64,000 nucleotides of DNA from Vibrio sp. HDW18 (GCF_011306175.1 NZ_CP049913.1:434001-498000), one strand, 5' to 3'. Positions 49,286 to 59,481 are shown, counted from the stretch's first letter. Translations and numbers: made by a program. Notes: generated from the letters alone by a model not told the origin.

Positions 49286-50770
49286 TTAGCCTGGAATATC
49301 AATCCCAGCATCACGCATCTTCGCCAGTTTGTAGCGCAAAGTGCGTGGGCTAATGCCCAGCTTTTCCGCCATCTCCTTACGGCGCCCCTGACATTCGGCC
49401 AAGGTATCAAGGATAATGGCAAACTCTTGATCGCGCAGCTCACCGCCTAAACCGGCACTGGAAGTCAGCGAACCAGCAGCAGAGGTACTTGCCGTGGAAG
49501 GGCTTGCCGTGGCTAAAGAGCTTGGCTGATGGGTTTCCGAGGCCAAAGCTTGATCGCGCTGCGGCTCGGCTAGCAGTTTAATCTCAGGTGCTGGCATCGC
49601 TTCACCAGCGACCGCTTGTTGCAGACTGCTCGCATCATGCCAGTCCACCCCTTCGAGTAGAATGTGCTCACTACCAATGTGACCATTCTCACTTAAAATC
49701 AGTGCGCGCTGCACGACGTTATCCAGTTCACGAACATTACCTGGCCACGGGTAATTAAGGAGTTTATTCAGCGCCGCAGGAGCGATACTGGGCACGGGCA
49801 ATCCTAACTTTTTACAGTGGCGTTCCACTAAATGGTTCGCCAGTGGTTCAATGTCACCCTTCCGTTGCTGCAAGGCCGGCCAAGTGATTGGAAACACATT
49901 AAGGCGATAGTATAAATCCTCTCGAAAACACTGTGCTTGCACATACTGTTTAAGGTCACGATTACTGGTGGCGAGAACGCGTACATCAAGCTTAATGCTT
50001 TTACGGCTGCCTAAGCGTTCCACTTCACGCTCTTGCAGTACGCGCAGTAGCTTGGCTTGTAGGTTCAAATCCATTTCACTGATCTCATCGAGCAAAATGG
50101 TTCCGCCTTGCGCCTGCTCAAACTTGCCTGGACAAGCTTGCACCGCACCGGTAAAAGCGCCTTTTTCATAGCCAAACAGCGTTGCTTCAAGCATATTTTC
50201 AGGAATGGCTGCGCAGTTGATCGCCACAAATGGTCCCTCTCTGCGCGGCGAAGCGTTGTGAATATAACGCGACATTACCTCTTTACCCGAACCACTCGGC
50301 CCTAAAATCATCACGTTCGCATCGGTTTTTGCCACTTTATCCGCTAATGCCAACAATTTTAGGCTTTGCGGATCAGCCACCACCGCATCACCATTATCAT
50401 CGGATTTGACTGGCGCGTAGCGGCTGACCATATTAAGCAGCACTTCTGGGGCAAACGGTTTGGCCATGTAGTCAATCGCGCCATCTTTCATCGCTGCAAC
50501 CGCATCTTGAATATTGGCGTAAGCGGTCATTAACAACACGGGTAAATTCGGCCAATGCTGTTTAATGCTACGTAATAGTGCCAGCCCGCCCATACCAGCC
50601 ATTTGCACATCAGACACCACTATATCGACGCTGTTTGCTTTGAGTTTAAGCAGCGCCTCTTCTGCACAATCTGCTTCTAGCCACTCGTATCCGGCTAAAG
50701 CTAAGGTATCGATCAATGCTTCGCGTAGACCTTCATCATCTTCTACGATTAAGACTTTGCTTTGAGCCAT
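49286..50770 (-). CDS. flrC: flagellar sigma-54 response regulator FlrC
   Basis: A 494-residue NtrC-type activator. The receiver domain (residues 1-120, VLIVEDDEGLREAL and the phospho-acceptor in DIVVSDVQM) precedes an AAA+ domain (about 140-370, GPSGSGKEVMSRY and GAFTGA) and a C-terminal Fis-like HTH (KEMAEKLGISPRTLRYKL). It is phosphorylated by FlrB and activates class III sigma-54 promoters. The start follows the flrB stop by two bases. Confidence 0.97.
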   Translation of the reverse strand: MAQSKVLIVEDDEGLREALIDTLALAGYEWLEADCAEEALLKLKANSVDIVVSDVQMAGMGGLALLRSIKQHWPNLPVLLMTAYANIQDAVAAMKDGAIDYMAKPFAPEVLLNMVSRYAPVKSDDNGDAVVADPQSLKLLALADKVAKTDANVMILGPSGSGKEVMSRYIHNASPRREGPFVAINCAAIPENMLEATLFGYEKGAFTGAVQACPGKFEQAQGGTILLDEISEMDLNLQAKLLRVLQEREVERLGSRKSIKLDVRVLATSNRDLKQYVQAQCFREDLYYRLNVFPITWPALQQRKGDIEPLANHLVERHCKKLGLPVPSIAPAALNKLLNYPWPGNVRELDNVVQRALILSENGHIGSEHILLEGVDWHDASSLQQAVAGEAMPAPEIKLLAEPQRDQALASETHQPSSLATASPSTASTSAAGSLTSSAGLGGELRDQEFAIILDTLAECQGRRKEMAEKLGISPRTLRYKLAKMRDAGIDIPG

Positions 50771-50772
50771 CT

Positions 50773-51828
50773 TCACTCTCCAGTCACTGAATTTGAGCTA
50801 TCCATTGGTTGACGCTCAAGAGGGATGCACATGGTAAAACACGCTCCTTCTCCCTCTTTAGAGATCAGTTCTAATCGCCCACCATGGGCACGGCATACCA
50901 TTTGCACGACCGCTAAGCCAAGGCCTGTCCCTTGTGAGCGAGTGGTGAAAAAGGGTTCCATAATTTTGCGCTGTAATGCTTCAGGCACTCCTGGGCCATT
51001 ATCTTGTACTGAAATCTTCAATTCGCCCTGCACTGGCCGAAAAAACACATCAATTTGTGCGTTTTTACCTGCCATTTGTAGCGCATTCAGCACTAAATTA
51101 CTCAGTGCGGAGGCTAAAGCGTTGGCATTTCCAAGCAGGGTAATGTCTTCACCTTCCACTTCTTGACCATAATCGATGTGGCTATTTTTCAAGGCGCTTT
51201 CGATCATCGGCATAAATTCTGCAGCCAGATCACCAATCGAAAAAGGCGCAACCACTTTATTATCACCGCCTTTCGCAAACAGCAGCATATCATTCACTTG
51301 CTTTTCGAGATCGTGCAATCTATCGACCAGTTTACTTTGGAAACGCTCGCGAGTTGCAGGAGCAAGATTTGGCGCAGCAAGATTAGCTGCATACAACAAG
51401 GCACTCGACAATGGCGTGCGCACTTGATGAGCCAATGATGCGACCATATGTCCCAGTGAAGATAGGCGTTGTAAATCACTGATCCGCGACTGTAATAAGC
51501 GGGTTTCTGTGAGGTCAGTGATCAAAATAAGCTGGCCAGTCGCCGAGGCTGAAATCGCCAAGCGCACCTTGCGTCCATTACGTAACGAGATTTCATGGCC
51601 ATCATCTTCGCGCGGCGCAAACGCAACTTGGATCACGCTGTACCATTTTTCGCCCACCAGTGAGATGTCCAGCAAACGCTGCGCTTCAGGGTTGGCCTCG
51701 CGCACGATACCTTGAGTATCAAGCAAAATCACCCCAGCAGGCATCACATCGAGCACTTGTTTATAGCGCTCAACTTGATCTTCCAGCGAGTCCAAATGGG
51801 AGTGCTGCTCTAGCATTGGGCTCATCAT
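50773..51828 (-). CDS. flrB: flagellar sensor histidine kinase FlrB
   Basis: A 351-residue soluble kinase. A PAS domain (about 20-90) is followed by the HisKA region with phospho-acceptor in SLGHMVASLAHQVRTPLSSA, and an HATPase domain with NALQMAGKN, DNGPGVP and GTGLGLAVVQM. No membrane helix is present, consistent with a cytosolic sensor. GGAGAG lies just before the start. Confidence 0.96.
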   Translation of the reverse strand: MMSPMLEQHSHLDSLEDQVERYKQVLDVMPAGVILLDTQGIVREANPEAQRLLDISLVGEKWYSVIQVAFAPREDDGHEISLRNGRKVRLAISASATGQLILITDLTETRLLQSRISDLQRLSSLGHMVASLAHQVRTPLSSALLYAANLAAPNLAPATRERFQSKLVDRLHDLEKQVNDMLLFAKGGDNKVVAPFSIGDLAAEFMPMIESALKNSHIDYGQEVEGEDITLLGNANALASALSNLVLNALQMAGKNAQIDVFFRPVQGELKISVQDNGPGVPEALQRKIMEPFFTTRSQGTGLGLAVVQMVCRAHGGRLELISKEGEGACFTMCIPLERQPMDSSNSVTGE

Positions 51829-51866
51829 TCACTCTCCATCCTCTAAAGACAATAATGGCTTGACAA

Positions 51867-51881
51867 GCAAGAGCCACGCCA
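51867..51881 (-). promoter_or_regulatory. sigma-54 promoter of flrBC
   Basis: On the minus strand TGGCGTGGCTCTTGC matches the sigma-54 consensus closely (GG-N10-GC, with TTGC). Transcription should begin near 51855, about 27 bp before the flrB start. FlrA-dependent class II expression is known for flrBC. Confidence 0.82.
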
Positions 51882-51939
51882 AGCCATTAAGCTTAATAAT
51901 CAACATGTTAAAATTAAAAACAGATTAACAATATGCTTT

Positions 51940-53406
51940 TTAGCGCTGCATATTATATTTGCGCATTTTTTCCACCAAAGTCGTGCGACGCATCCCCAAC
52001 AGATCGGCCGCTCTGGCGACGACGCCACCTTGCACTTCAAGCGCTTGGTTGATCAGGTTGACTTCTAGATCGGCAAGCAGCTCTTTAAGGTTAACCCCTT
52101 CCGGTGGTAGCGCTTGGGGCAGATCAAGCTCTGCCGTGAATTCGTATGCCGGATCAAAATTGAAATCTTCCGCAAACAGGTCACATAACGCATCGCGCTC
52201 TTGCTCTTCCACCGAACTAAAGCGGTTTGACTCAGGCTGAAATTGCGGAATATCACTGTAACGATATTTGGTCGGTAGATGGTTAACATCCACTAAACTG
52301 TTGGGATACAGGATCATCATTCGCTCAACTAGGTTGGCTAATTCACGCACATTACCCGGCCAATCGTGTTCCATCAGTGAATGAATCGCTCTTGGTGTAA
52401 AGCAGATCGGCTGTGCACCTTCCGCTTCCATACGCGCCATTAACTCTTGCAGCAGCAAGGGAATATCATCAATCCGATCGCGCAATGCCGGCATTTCAAT
52501 TGGGAACACGTTGAGACGGTAGTAGAGATCTTCGCGAAATTTCTGATCTTCGATCATGGCTTCCAAATTGCGGTGAGTAGCGGCAATCACTCGCACATTA
52601 GCTTTAATCGTGCTATTACCACCGACACGTTCAAAGCAGCGCTCTTGCAACACGCGCAGCAACTTGACTTGCATGCTCATTGGCATATCGCCGATTTCAT
52701 CCAAAAACAGCGTGCCACCTTCGGCCAGTTCAAAACGACCTTTGCGAGCGGTAATCGCCCCCGTAAAGGCGCCTTTCTCGTGACCAAATAGCTCACTTTC
52801 TAGCAAATCAGCAGGGATCGCTCCACAATTGATCGGCACAAAAGGACCATTACGGCGTCCTGAGTGATAATGAATATTACGCGCGACCACCTCTTTACCG
52901 GTGCCAGAGTCGCCCAAAATCATCACATTCGCTTCGGTGCTTGAAACTTGTTCAATCAGGTGACGAACATCTTGAATACCACTACTTTGGCCCACTAGGC
53001 TACGAAATAGTGTGTTGTTACGTGCGCAGGCCAAGACTTGCACACCTTTGCGCCCGAGAAATTCTTTACAGTGACGCAGCGCTTCACTTAACTGTGGGTA
53101 ATTGAGCGGAAACTCTAATTCACCCACATAATGGGGAAATTCATCTAATGAATAAGGCTGTTTGTTGGCCAGCAGTAGTGGAATATGGTTGGCTTTACTC
53201 AAAGAGTGAATTAATGCTTCAGACAGCGTTTGTTCACGCAAAGAGCCTAAAATACATCCGGCCCACACAGTTGACCAATTGACTTGATCAATTTGCGTAG
53301 ACTCAATGATCTCACACTGCTCTCCTACAAACTCTAAAATAACACTGAGGATTAGCCGGATCTTGGCATCGTCCTCAATTACAAGTAGTTTCGCTACACT
53401 CTGCAT
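51940..53406 (-). CDS. flrA: flagellar master regulator FlrA
   Basis: A 488-residue sigma-54 activator. The degenerate receiver-like domain (residues 1-125) lacks the usual phosphorylation pattern after IEDDAKIR. The AAA+ domain (about 135-370) has [13 protein letters not shown] and GAFTGAIT, and the C-terminal Fis-type HTH has [19 protein letters not shown]. It tops the polar flagellar hierarchy and is inhibited by c-di-GMP in V. cholerae. It is transcribed alone, with a terminator upstream and the flrB promoter downstream. Confidence 0.97.
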   Translation of the reverse strand: MQSVAKLLVIEDDAKIRLILSVILEFVGEQCEIIESTQIDQVNWSTVWAGCILGSLREQTLSEALIHSLSKANHIPLLLANKQPYSLDEFPHYVGELEFPLNYPQLSEALRHCKEFLGRKGVQVLACARNNTLFRSLVGQSSGIQDVRHLIEQVSSTEANVMILGDSGTGKEVVARNIHYHSGRRNGPFVPINCGAIPADLLESELFGHEKGAFTGAITARKGRFELAEGGTLFLDEIGDMPMSMQVKLLRVLQERCFERVGGNSTIKANVRVIAATHRNLEAMIEDQKFREDLYYRLNVFPIEMPALRDRIDDIPLLLQELMARMEAEGAQPICFTPRAIHSLMEHDWPGNVRELANLVERMMILYPNSLVDVNHLPTKYRYSDIPQFQPESNRFSSVEEQERDALCDLFAEDFNFDPAYEFTAELDLPQALPPEGVNLKELLADLEVNLINQALEVQGGVVARAADLLGMRRTTLVEKMRKYNMQR

Positions 53407-53527
53407 AGGTGAGATTATTTGCCTTTATGATAAAAAGTTGTGGTTACACTTTTTGTCATCATTTTCAGGTGATTGATTTTTGTTATAAATACTGAACAAA
53501 CGATGAACAATTGGTGAACTTTAGCAA

Positions 53528-53558
53528 CAAAAAAAGCCACTTGGCTAGTTAGTGGCTT
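53528..53558 (-). terminator. terminator of the flaG-fliD-flaI-fliS unit
   Basis: On the minus strand AGCCACT...AGTGGCT is followed by TTTTTTTG, about 80 bp past the fliS stop and upstream of flrA. Confidence 0.82.
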
Positions 53559-53637
53559 CTATTCTATTTAAATCAGCAAATAAGGCAACCAAGCATTTGC
53601 TTGGTGTGATGTGTGTTAAAAGTTTCTGTAATAGAAA

Positions 53638-54048
53638 TCAGATGCCCACATCGGCTGCCGTTAAATTATGAAATTCAGCTGGAATTTGATCCCACGCCGA
53701 TTTTATTTCGCGGATAATCTCAATCACATCATCTAATAACTGTGGATCATTTTTATGATTGGCTTGAGTAATTTGGTTAACCATAAAGTCATACAGTTGA
53801 TCGAGGTTTTTGGCAATATCCCCACCATCTTCCATCGACAAACAACTGCGCAAACTGATGATAATATCGAGCGCTTTACCTAAACGTTCACCTTTGACCG
53901 GAATGTTGCCTTGCTGCATGGCCGCTTTACCTTGGATCAGGCGCTCAATCGCTCCGGCCATCAACATCTGGACAATTTTATGCGGAGAGGCCGCACTGAG
54001 TTGGCTATCCACTGATACTTTTTTGTACGCCTGTAAAGAACCACGCAT
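53638..54048 (-). CDS. fliS: flagellin export chaperone FliS
   Basis: A 136-residue helical chaperone. MRGSLQAYKKVSVDSQLSAA and SPHKIVQMLMAGAIERL form the conserved N-terminal part. It binds the C-terminus of flagellin to block early polymerisation. The frame continues 43 codons upstream, but this start matches homologues and follows AGGAAG. Confidence 0.95.
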   Translation of the reverse strand: MRGSLQAYKKVSVDSQLSAASPHKIVQMLMAGAIERLIQGKAAMQQGNIPVKGERLGKALDIIISLRSCLSMEDGGDIAKNLDQLYDFMVNQITQANHKNDPQLLDDVIEIIREIKSAWDQIPAEFHNLTAADVGI

Positions 54049-54058
54049 AGTCTTCCTC

Positions 54059-54364
54059 TTATAAAAACTTTTTGTATTGCTGAACCGATTTCTTGCCGCG
54101 CCGATAATGATACAGCACTTGGCCGATTGCCACCGTTTTTGACTGCATCCGTTCAACAAGTTGTTGGGTGTTATCAATCGCTTGACGCCACAAATCTGAT
54201 TGCGCCCATTCAGGGTGCTCGGCTAAATCGCTTAACAAGCTGTGCAACAGTTGTTCTCTGTTATCGACCAGTAGCAAAATATCTTCAGCATCAATCTCAT
54301 CTTCAGCCAGCAGAGTGGTAATTTGTTGATCAAGATCACTTAAACGTTGCAGTTGTGTTTGCAT
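54059..54364 (-). CDS. flaI: FliT-like flagellar protein FlaI
   Basis: A 101-residue, mainly helical protein between fliD and fliS, the position of flaI in V. cholerae and of fliT in enterobacteria. The ATG at 54364 lies eight bases after AGGAAG, and the GTG three codons earlier overlaps that signal. The identification rests mostly on position; sequence motifs are weak. Confidence 0.8.
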   Translation of the reverse strand: MQTQLQRLSDLDQQITTLLAEDEIDAEDILLLVDNREQLLHSLLSDLAEHPEWAQSDLWRQAIDNTQQLVERMQSKTVAIGQVLYHYRRGKKSVQQYKKFL

Positions 54365-54408
54365 CTTAATCACTTCCTCGCGGGATCAGTACCTCGCGTT
54401 GCCATGGT

Positions 54409-56412
54409 TTAGCCACCTAATGCCCCCATCATGCCAGCCAACTGTGACTGCATTTTGCTGGTAGCATCTTGCATGGCGCTAAATTTGGCATGGGTGCGTT
54501 TCTCTAAGCTATCCATGTGGCGATCCAACGAGCGCTGGTTATCGCCTAATCGGTAAGTTTGTTCGGTCAAACTTCTTTCACGTGTGCGGATTGAGCCTGT
54601 AACGCCAGTCATGCTGGCAATCGCATCTTCAACGCGTTTGGCAAAGCCTTGATTGCCACCAAAAAAATCCCCCAGCGTGTTGAAGTTATTATTCAGTTGC
54701 CGATCCAGCATCGTATAGTTGATTTCTAGCCCACCTTGCCGAGTGGTGGTAATACCAAATTCAGTCAGCGATTTTAGGTGTTCAGGGGCCTGCTCAATGC
54801 TGGATGAGAATACGTTTTTTAAGCGCGAATCGGCGCTGCGCACAATACTATCTCCGGCCAATGGACCGGCTTGTCCCGTTTGTGGATCGACACCAGATAA
54901 TGCTTTGCTGATTTGAAAAAACTGGTTATAGGCCGCGACAAACTGTTCAATATCGTTGCGTACCCGATCGCGATCGTATTCAATCCCAATCGCAGGCGGA
55001 GCTTGATTGGGATCGGTCTTACCTTTGAGGGTTAGGTTCACCCCTTCAATGGCATTTTCAATAATATTGTTATTGCTCGATAACGTCGCGATGCCATCGA
55101 GCACCACCATCGAGTCTTGTGCCGCTTGCACCTCAAGCATGCCACCATAGCCATCAAAGGCGGCTTGCGCGGCAACAAGTGCGGTTTGTGCTTGCTCAAC
55201 TTGTTCAATATAGTCACGCTCTTGGGCACTCAGTTGACTGCGAGCTTGCGCTTTGGCCTCTTCTGGGCTCATTTTGCCACTGCTCAGTGCCGCTTCCATT
55301 TGCGCCTGTTGCTTGGCTAATTTTTGATCGAGTTTTTGCTGCGCCTCTTGCGGTGTCAGGTAAGAATCCAGCAAGGTTCCTGAAGCGGTATTACTCCAAC
55401 CGGGTATATTGGCGGCTTTTTGTTGTCCACTCGCATCCAACTCCGCTTCGGGCTCCCAATAAGAGTCGAGCAAAGTTCCTGAAGCGGTTTCGCTCCAGCC
55501 CGGAATTCGCTCTTCTGGTCTAAGATATTTTTTTGCCTCACTGGCCGCACTCGCCACTGTTTTCAGTGCGCTATCAGTCAGTTCGGCCGGATTGGTCACA
55601 TCGTTTGCGGCACTATTTTGGGCAGTTTGTGCCGCCGAGCGAATTTCTTGCGCCACTTCTTGATCCACTAAACGCGCCGCCGCGCCGATTTTTTCGGCCA
55701 CTGTAGCTGCGATTTTTTGCTGTTCAGGAGTCAATGGTGTGATCAATTGCTGCGCTTGAGCTCGGGCCTGTTCAAGATCAAGCACCCGCTGTTCGAGCGA
55801 TTTGTATTCGAGTTGTTTGAGTGGATTACCAAGTTCAGCTTCCGCTGACATCTGCACTCGGTGATCTTTACCGGAAAGGTGGGAGGCAACAATCAGCCGC
55901 GGCCCTTGCACATCATTAATGATGGAGGCTCGCACCCCTGGATTGGATTTTTCACCATTAATGCCACGCACAATATCCACCAATTTGGCATTGGCCGGCA
56001 CATCAAAAGTAAAATTCCTGCGCCCCAATGAAAGATGCAGCTTGCCCGGACCAAACTTTGCGTCTTTGTCTAAGACTTCAGAAGCAATTTTATGGCTTTG
56101 AGCAAGCTGCAGCACATCGACGGAATAGTTTCCAGCAATCGCTTCCGTGGTGGCGGTCGCGGAGATGACTTTTTCATCACTGGTATCCACTTTGCGTGCC
56201 GCAAAAGCTTTCTCCTGACGAAATTGGGTCATCAGATTTTTCATCGTATCCAGCGACTCTCTGAGTCGACCATAGGCACTAATACTGGTATCAATGTTCG
56301 CCCGCTCATTATCAATGCGTTGCTGTTTAGGTACCCGCTCCGCATTCACAATTTTGCTGACGACACCATTGATGTCAAAGCCAGTATTCATCCCCATCGG
56401 GCCTAAACTCAT
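54409..56412 (-). CDS. fliD: flagellar cap protein FliD
   Basis: A 667-residue filament cap. The N-terminal D0 region (SLGPMGMNTGFDINGVVSKIV) and C-terminal D0 coiled coil (TRERSLTEQTYRLGDNQRSL) are conserved. The central domain is enlarged, with long Ala/Gln-rich coiled-coil stretches and a duplicated 16-residue segment (IPGWS-x-TASGTLLDSY) 33 residues apart. It is needed for flagellin polymerisation at the tip. Confidence 0.95.
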   Translation of the reverse strand: MSLGPMGMNTGFDINGVVSKIVNAERVPKQQRIDNERANIDTSISAYGRLRESLDTMKNLMTQFRQEKAFAARKVDTSDEKVISATATTEAIAGNYSVDVLQLAQSHKIASEVLDKDAKFGPGKLHLSLGRRNFTFDVPANAKLVDIVRGINGEKSNPGVRASIINDVQGPRLIVASHLSGKDHRVQMSAEAELGNPLKQLEYKSLEQRVLDLEQARAQAQQLITPLTPEQQKIAATVAEKIGAAARLVDQEVAQEIRSAAQTAQNSAANDVTNPAELTDSALKTVASAASEAKKYLRPEERIPGWSETASGTLLDSYWEPEAELDASGQQKAANIPGWSNTASGTLLDSYLTPQEAQQKLDQKLAKQQAQMEAALSSGKMSPEEAKAQARSQLSAQERDYIEQVEQAQTALVAAQAAFDGYGGMLEVQAAQDSMVVLDGIATLSSNNNIIENAIEGVNLTLKGKTDPNQAPPAIGIEYDRDRVRNDIEQFVAAYNQFFQISKALSGVDPQTGQAGPLAGDSIVRSADSRLKNVFSSSIEQAPEHLKSLTEFGITTTRQGGLEINYTMLDRQLNNNFNTLGDFFGGNQGFAKRVEDAIASMTGVTGSIRTRERSLTEQTYRLGDNQRSLDRHMDSLEKRTHAKFSAMQDATSKMQSQLAGMMGALGG
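55360..55506 (-). repeat. duplicated 48-bp segment inside fliD
   Basis: Two 48-bp units (55459-55506 and 55360-55407) encode IPGWSETASGTLLDSY and IPGWSNTASGTLLDSY, 15 of 16 residues identical, with starts 99 bp apart. The linker carries more charged residues. Confidence 0.9.
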
Positions 56413-56432
56413 TCAATCACCTCAAAACCGTG

Positions 56433-56891
56433 TTACACCTTCGCCATCAATAAGCCAGATCGATGATCTTGCTCACGGGCGAGGCGACGCAATACTTCCA
56501 ACATCTCTTCTTCAGGGATTTGACGAATGATATCACCCGTCGAAGCTTCGTAGATGGTAACCACCTCGCGTCCGGACTCTTGATCCAATCTGAAAGACAG
56601 GCTTTTATTAATGGATTTCACAAAATCATTCATTTGATCCACTACTTTGGCAAGTTGCTCCTCATCGAGACGCTGGCGCTGCTTTGCTTGCTGCCTTGCT
56701 TCAACCGATGCTTGCTGTTTTGCCTTGACCTGCTCAGAAAAATGTTCAGATGGTTTATCTGTACGCGAAACCGAACGGTTATTCTCCCCTGAAAACGAAA
56801 CACGAGTTGCATTATCGATTTCTGAAGCAATTTTAGTGCCACTTTGCAAAGCGTAAGGCTGAATGGTCGATGTGTAGGATGGTATTTCCAT
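56433..56891 (-). CDS. flaG: FlaG family flagellar protein
   Basis: A 152-residue protein. The variable N-terminal half is rich in Gln and Lys. The conserved FlaG domain follows (about residues 85-140), with VDQMNDFVKSINKSLSFRLDQ and VTIYEASTGDIIRQIPEEEML. It influences filament length in several species. It is the first gene of flaG-fliD-flaI-fliS and lies 72 bp after the flagellin gene. Confidence 0.94.
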   Translation of the reverse strand: MEIPSYTSTIQPYALQSGTKIASEIDNATRVSFSGENNRSVSRTDKPSEHFSEQVKAKQQASVEARQQAKQRQRLDEEQLAKVVDQMNDFVKSINKSLSFRLDQESGREVVTIYEASTGDIIRQIPEEEMLEVLRRLAREQDHRSGLLMAKV

Positions 56892-56913
56892 AGCACTCTC
56901 CTTTCTACCTTAT

Positions 56914-56939
56914 CAGTCACGGTTCATCGCCCGTGACTG
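56914..56939. other. hairpin between flagellin gene and flaG
   Basis: A 9-bp stem CAGTCACGG / CCGTGACTG with an eight-base loop; the minus-strand sequence after it (ATAAGG) has no T-run. It could protect the abundant flagellin mRNA from 3' decay while allowing read-through into flaG. Confidence 0.55.
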
Positions 56940-56963
56940 ACTCGCTTGAGCCCTTTAACGGGT

Positions 56964-58094
56964 TTACCCAAGTAAACTTAGAGCAGCAGATGGCGACTGT
57001 TTAGCTTGTGCCAGCACTGACATACTGGCTTGTTGCAAGATTTGTGATTTGGTCATCGCCGTGGTTTCACGGGCATAATCGGTATCACGGATCCGGCTAC
57101 GCGAGGCGTTAACATTCTCGTTAACGTTCTCTAAGTTGCTAATTGCATGACTAAAACGATTTTGGAATGCCCCTAATGAAGCACGTTGGCTATCCACCGC
57201 CTTCAACGCACCATCCAATACGGCTACCGCTTCTTGCGAACCAGCCACGGTGGAAACGTTGATCTTAGCCACTGTGACATCACGGCCAGCCGCAAAATCA
57301 ATTTCTGCGCCAAGTCCGCCGCCAATCGTCACTTCACCCGCCACTTTTTGTGATGAAGCAAACAGCTGTAACTTACCACCTTCACCGACTGACGCTTTTA
57401 CATCATCAGATTGGCCATTGATATAAGTTGCCAGCTCTTCTAAGTCATCACCTTGTTTGGCATTAATGGTCACCTCACGTGCTTCACCTTGCTTATCGGT
57501 GTAGCTCAAGGTTAAATCGGTTGCTGCATCAACTCGCCAATCGGCCGCTTTACCCTCTTGCGCCACATAGCTTTTGCCACCCATCGCTTCGGTATCTGAA
57601 CGCATATTGCCCATGCTCAGCATCACCGCCTCACCGGAATCAGCACCGATTTGGAATGATTTGCTGCCAAATGAACCGTTCAGCAGTCGATTGCCACCGA
57701 ACGAAGTGGTTTCAGCAATTCGATTTAATTCATCATTCAACGCCGACACCTCTTCCTGAATCGCGGTGCGTTCCGAAGAAGAGTTGGAACCATTGGATGA
57801 TTGCAGCGCCAGATCGCGCATCCGTTGCAAGATATTGGTGGTTTCGTTCATCGCCCCTTCCGCAGTTTGGGCGATAGAAATACCATCGTTGGCGTTTTTC
57901 ACCGCCATATCCAAGCCACGACTTTGCGATGTCAAACGGTTAGAAATTTGCAGGCCGGCAGCATCGTCGCGGGCACTGTTAATTTGGTAGCCAGACGACA
58001 AACGCTCCATTGATTTTTGCATACCATCAACCGCACCATTTAAATAGCGCTGCGCGGTCATCGCTGACACGTTGGTGTTCACATTAATTGCCAT
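56964..58094 (-). CDS. flagellin, proximal copy (FlaB/FlaD type)
   Basis: A 376-residue filament subunit. The N-terminal D0/D1 coiled coil ([39 protein letters not shown]) and C-terminal coil ([19 protein letters not shown], ending LSLLG) are conserved, with a variable middle (residues about 180-280). It is a close paralogue of the next gene. Position next to flaG matches flaB of V. cholerae, but with only two copies here I do not assign a letter. It has a sigma-28 promoter and a leader hairpin. Confidence 0.93.
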   Translation of the reverse strand: MAINVNTNVSAMTAQRYLNGAVDGMQKSMERLSSGYQINSARDDAAGLQISNRLTSQSRGLDMAVKNANDGISIAQTAEGAMNETTNILQRMRDLALQSSNGSNSSSERTAIQEEVSALNDELNRIAETTSFGGNRLLNGSFGSKSFQIGADSGEAVMLSMGNMRSDTEAMGGKSYVAQEGKAADWRVDAATDLTLSYTDKQGEAREVTINAKQGDDLEELATYINGQSDDVKASVGEGGKLQLFASSQKVAGEVTIGGGLGAEIDFAAGRDVTVAKINVSTVAGSQEAVAVLDGALKAVDSQRASLGAFQNRFSHAISNLENVNENVNASRSRIRDTDYARETTAMTKSQILQQASMSVLAQAKQSPSAALSLLG

Positions 58095-58119
58095 ATTGAT
58101 CTCCTTAGGCGAATAAGTT

Positions 58120-58157
58120 GGTAAACCTCGGTGTCTCTCACCTCACGTCGGTTTACC
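58120..58157. other. two-tier inverted repeat in the proximal flagellin leader
   Basis: Outer arms GGTAAACC (58120-58127) / GGTTTACC (58150-58157) enclose inner arms GGTG / CACC, 26-63 bp upstream of the start codon and downstream of the sigma-28 site. The element is therefore transcribed as 5' UTR structure. Confidence 0.7.
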
Positions 58158-58175
58158 CCATTTCTCTCGTCTCTT

Positions 58176-58202
58176 GTAACGGCGAGAAATTCGTATCCTT
58201 TA
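58176..58202 (-). promoter_or_regulatory. sigma-28 (FliA) promoter of the proximal flagellin gene
   Basis: On the minus strand TAAAGGAT-N11-GCCGTTAC matches the flagellar consensus (TAAA...N...GCCGATAA type) in sequence and spacing. Confidence 0.82.
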
Positions 58203-58283
58203 GAAAAATCTTCGGCTTTTTTCAGAAAAAATAAAATAACCAGCTTTTTTGTGAAATCAGATCTGAGTTAATGAAATTTAATG

Positions 58284-58313
58284 CAAAAAAAATCCAGCCG
58301 CAGCTGGATTTTG
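58284..58313 (-). terminator. terminator of the distal flagellin gene
   Basis: On the minus strand AAAATCCAGC / GCTGGATTTT is followed by four further T, 17 bp past the stop codon. Confidence 0.85.
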
Positions 58314-58329
58314 TGATTTAGAGGGGGAA

Positions 58330-59463
58330 TTAACCCAGCAGGCTCAGTGCCGCATTTGGTGCTTGTTTGGCCTGGGCCAAGATTGAGCTTGACGCTTGTG
58401 ACAGAATTTGTGATTTGGTTAGCGCTGTGGTCTCTTTCGCAAAATCAGTGTCTTTGATACGGCTCTTCGATGCATTAACGTTTTCGTTAATGTTATCCAA
58501 GTTGCTGATCGCATGACTGAAACGGTTTTGGAATGCACCAAGCTCTGCACGGTGGCTATCAACATACTTCAGTGCCGAGTCAATAATTGCCACTGACTGT
58601 TGTGCACCACCAACGGTGGTCACATCAATGGTATCAACGGTTTCAGCAGTACCCGCTTGCATATTCAGCTCAGTAGCTAAACCACCAGAGAAAGCCACAT
58701 CACCGCTCACTTTATTGTTGCCAGCAAAGATCTGCAATTGACCATTTTCGTTAACTGATGCTTTTACTAAGTCAGTTTGACCATTGATGTAAGTTGCCAC
58801 TTCTTCAATGTCATCACCCTCTTTAGCATTGATGGTGATGGCTTGATCATTACCATCGACATCTTTTAGTGTGAAAGTGATATCGTTAGCACCCGCTTCA
58901 ACTTTCCAATTTTTGTCTTTTTCTGCCGTTGCAACGTAGCCAGTACCACCCATTGAAGTATTATCGCTACGCATGTCTTTCAGGGTCAGCATCACAGCTT
59001 CGCCATTATCCGCACCAATTTGGAACGATTTGGTTGAGAAAGTACCATTAAGCAGTTTATTACCACCAAATGAGGTGGTTTCAGCGACACGATTCAGTTC
59101 ATCGTTTAGTGCTGTGATCTCTTCTTGAATCGCCACACGCTCAGACTTTGAGTTTGAACCATTGGCTGATTGCAGTGACAAATCACGCATACGTTGCAGA
59201 ATATTGGTGGTTTCATTCATCGCACCTTCTGCTGTTTGCGCAATGGAAATACCATCATTGGCGTTACGTACCGCCACATCTAGACCGCGACTTTGAACAT
59301 TCAAACGGTTAGAGATTTGCAGACCAGCCGCATCATCTTTAGCACTGTTGATTTTAAAGCCTGAAGATAGACGCTCCATCGATGTTTGTTGTGCGCTCGT
59401 TGCACTGTTCAAATAACGTTGAGCGGTCATTGCTGAGACGTTGGTATTTACATTTACTGCCAT
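58330..59463 (-). CDS. flagellin, distal copy (FlaB/FlaD type)
   Basis: A 377-residue flagellin similar to its neighbour in the terminal coiled coils ([43 protein letters not shown]), with a diverged central domain (for example [17 protein letters not shown]). It is monocistronic, with its own sigma-28 promoter and terminator. V. cholerae has three flagellin genes at this place; here I see two. Confidence 0.93.
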   Translation of the reverse strand: MAVNVNTNVSAMTAQRYLNSATSAQQTSMERLSSGFKINSAKDDAAGLQISNRLNVQSRGLDVAVRNANDGISIAQTAEGAMNETTNILQRMRDLSLQSANGSNSKSERVAIQEEITALNDELNRVAETTSFGGNKLLNGTFSTKSFQIGADNGEAVMLTLKDMRSDNTSMGGTGYVATAEKDKNWKVEAGANDITFTLKDVDGNDQAITINAKEGDDIEEVATYINGQTDLVKASVNENGQLQIFAGNNKVSGDVAFSGGLATELNMQAGTAETVDTIDVTTVGGAQQSVAIIDSALKYVDSHRAELGAFQNRFSHAISNLDNINENVNASKSRIKDTDFAKETTALTKSQILSQASSSILAQAKQAPNAALSLLG

Positions 59464-59481
59464 GGTGATTTCTCCAATTGA

